From contig NZ_CP083387.1 in NCBI RefSeq assembly GCF_020042345.1, positions 4,650,001 through 4,714,000 of the forward strand: a stretch of DNA of 64,000 nt. Direction: 5' to 3'. The notes under the pieces are model-generated. The model was not told the DNA's origin, did not search any database, and worked only from the letters and a program-made list of their open reading frames with translations. This document shows positions 63,787 through 64,000 of the stretch, piece after piece. The first letter of the stretch is position 1. Each line of letters begins with the position of its first letter. The position numbers were made by a program, and so were the translations under genes. The stretch is from Arachidicoccus terrestris. GTDB taxonomy: Bacteria > Bacteroidota > Bacteroidia > Chitinophagales > Chitinophagaceae.

Positions 63787-64000
63787 TAATGTCATAAAAA
63801 TCTTTGATAAGAAGCCAATAGGGCCGTTAAGCCGATTTATGTATTAAAAAGTAGTTTCTAGTATTTTTGAAATGGCGTTTCCGGCAATTAAAAACGGCCT
63901 TGAATCATCCTTTTACGGTGAAAGTATACAGCCTTGAGCTGACGGTTATTGCTGAACGGTAGATAAGGTATGTCATTCGCCCCGGTTAGCCAATTTATTA

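Overview
The window comes from a Bacteroidota chromosome, most likely a Chitinophagaceae-type soil or rhizosphere bacterium. The evidence is a SusC/SusD pair with a DUF3823 lipoprotein, the Bacteroidota promoter box TAnnTTTG ahead of several genes, weak Shine-Dalgarno sequences at most starts, many exported proteins and lipoproteins, and moderate GC. I saw no tRNA, rRNA, CRISPR array or intact insertion sequence.

Layout. 1-2.6 kb: tail of an exported SGNH esterase and a convergent deacetylase-fold glycosidase-like protein. 2.6-5.9 kb: AT-rich accessory stretch with a DUF4760 membrane protein, a two-gene ABC unit and a RibD-like reductase. 6-11.2 kb: TolC / adaptor / RND pump operon. 11.3-15.5 kb: two tandem PAP2 phosphatases and an LTA-synthase-like transferase, then a half-size EamA transporter. 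15.7-22.2 kb: two-component system followed by porin, Rieske protein, imelysin and di-heme oxidoreductase, which looks like a periplasmic iron/redox module. 22.4-28.3 kb: AraC regulator, DoxX, cupin, beta-lactamase-fold hydrolase, type II NADH dehydrogenase behind a good sigma-54 promoter, and an NAD(P)-binding protein. 28.5-31.2 kb: a GAF-AAA+-Fis sigma-54 activator that may serve that promoter. 31.3-34.3 kb: ABC exporter operon with its own YtrA/GntR repressor and operator. 34.4-36.5 kb: Fsr-type MFS exporter with a FadR-type regulator and operator. 36.6-42.3 kb: YggS, a small hypothetical protein, DUF1080, an Omp85 barrel and an Rpn-type nuclease. 42.5-51.7 kb: GH2 exo-beta-glucosaminidase-like enzyme, a nested tandem-repeat array, a hypothetical exported protein, an orphan TPR histidine kinase, and a ROK kinase with a FucP-like sugar transporter. 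52-54 kb: regulatory leftovers (XRE protein, degenerate receiver, small ORF) and a TPP riboswitch with its terminator but no gene behind it. 54-56.5 kb: erythromycin esterase / phosphoribosyltransferase operon and a 33-residue membrane protein behind a sigma-54-like promoter and strong ribosome site. 56.8-62.8 kb: SusC-SusD-DUF3823 operon. 62.8-64 kb: long non-coding control region with LacI-type operators.

The carbohydrate genes (esterase, deacetylase-fold protein, DUF1080, GH2, ROK kinase, MFS, SusCD) suggest life on complex glycans, possibly amino-sugar polymers. The most unusual items are the orphan TPP riboswitch, the six-copy 95-bp nested repeat, and the two sigma-54-type promoters. Family names are from recognition of motifs in the translated sequence; no database search was run.
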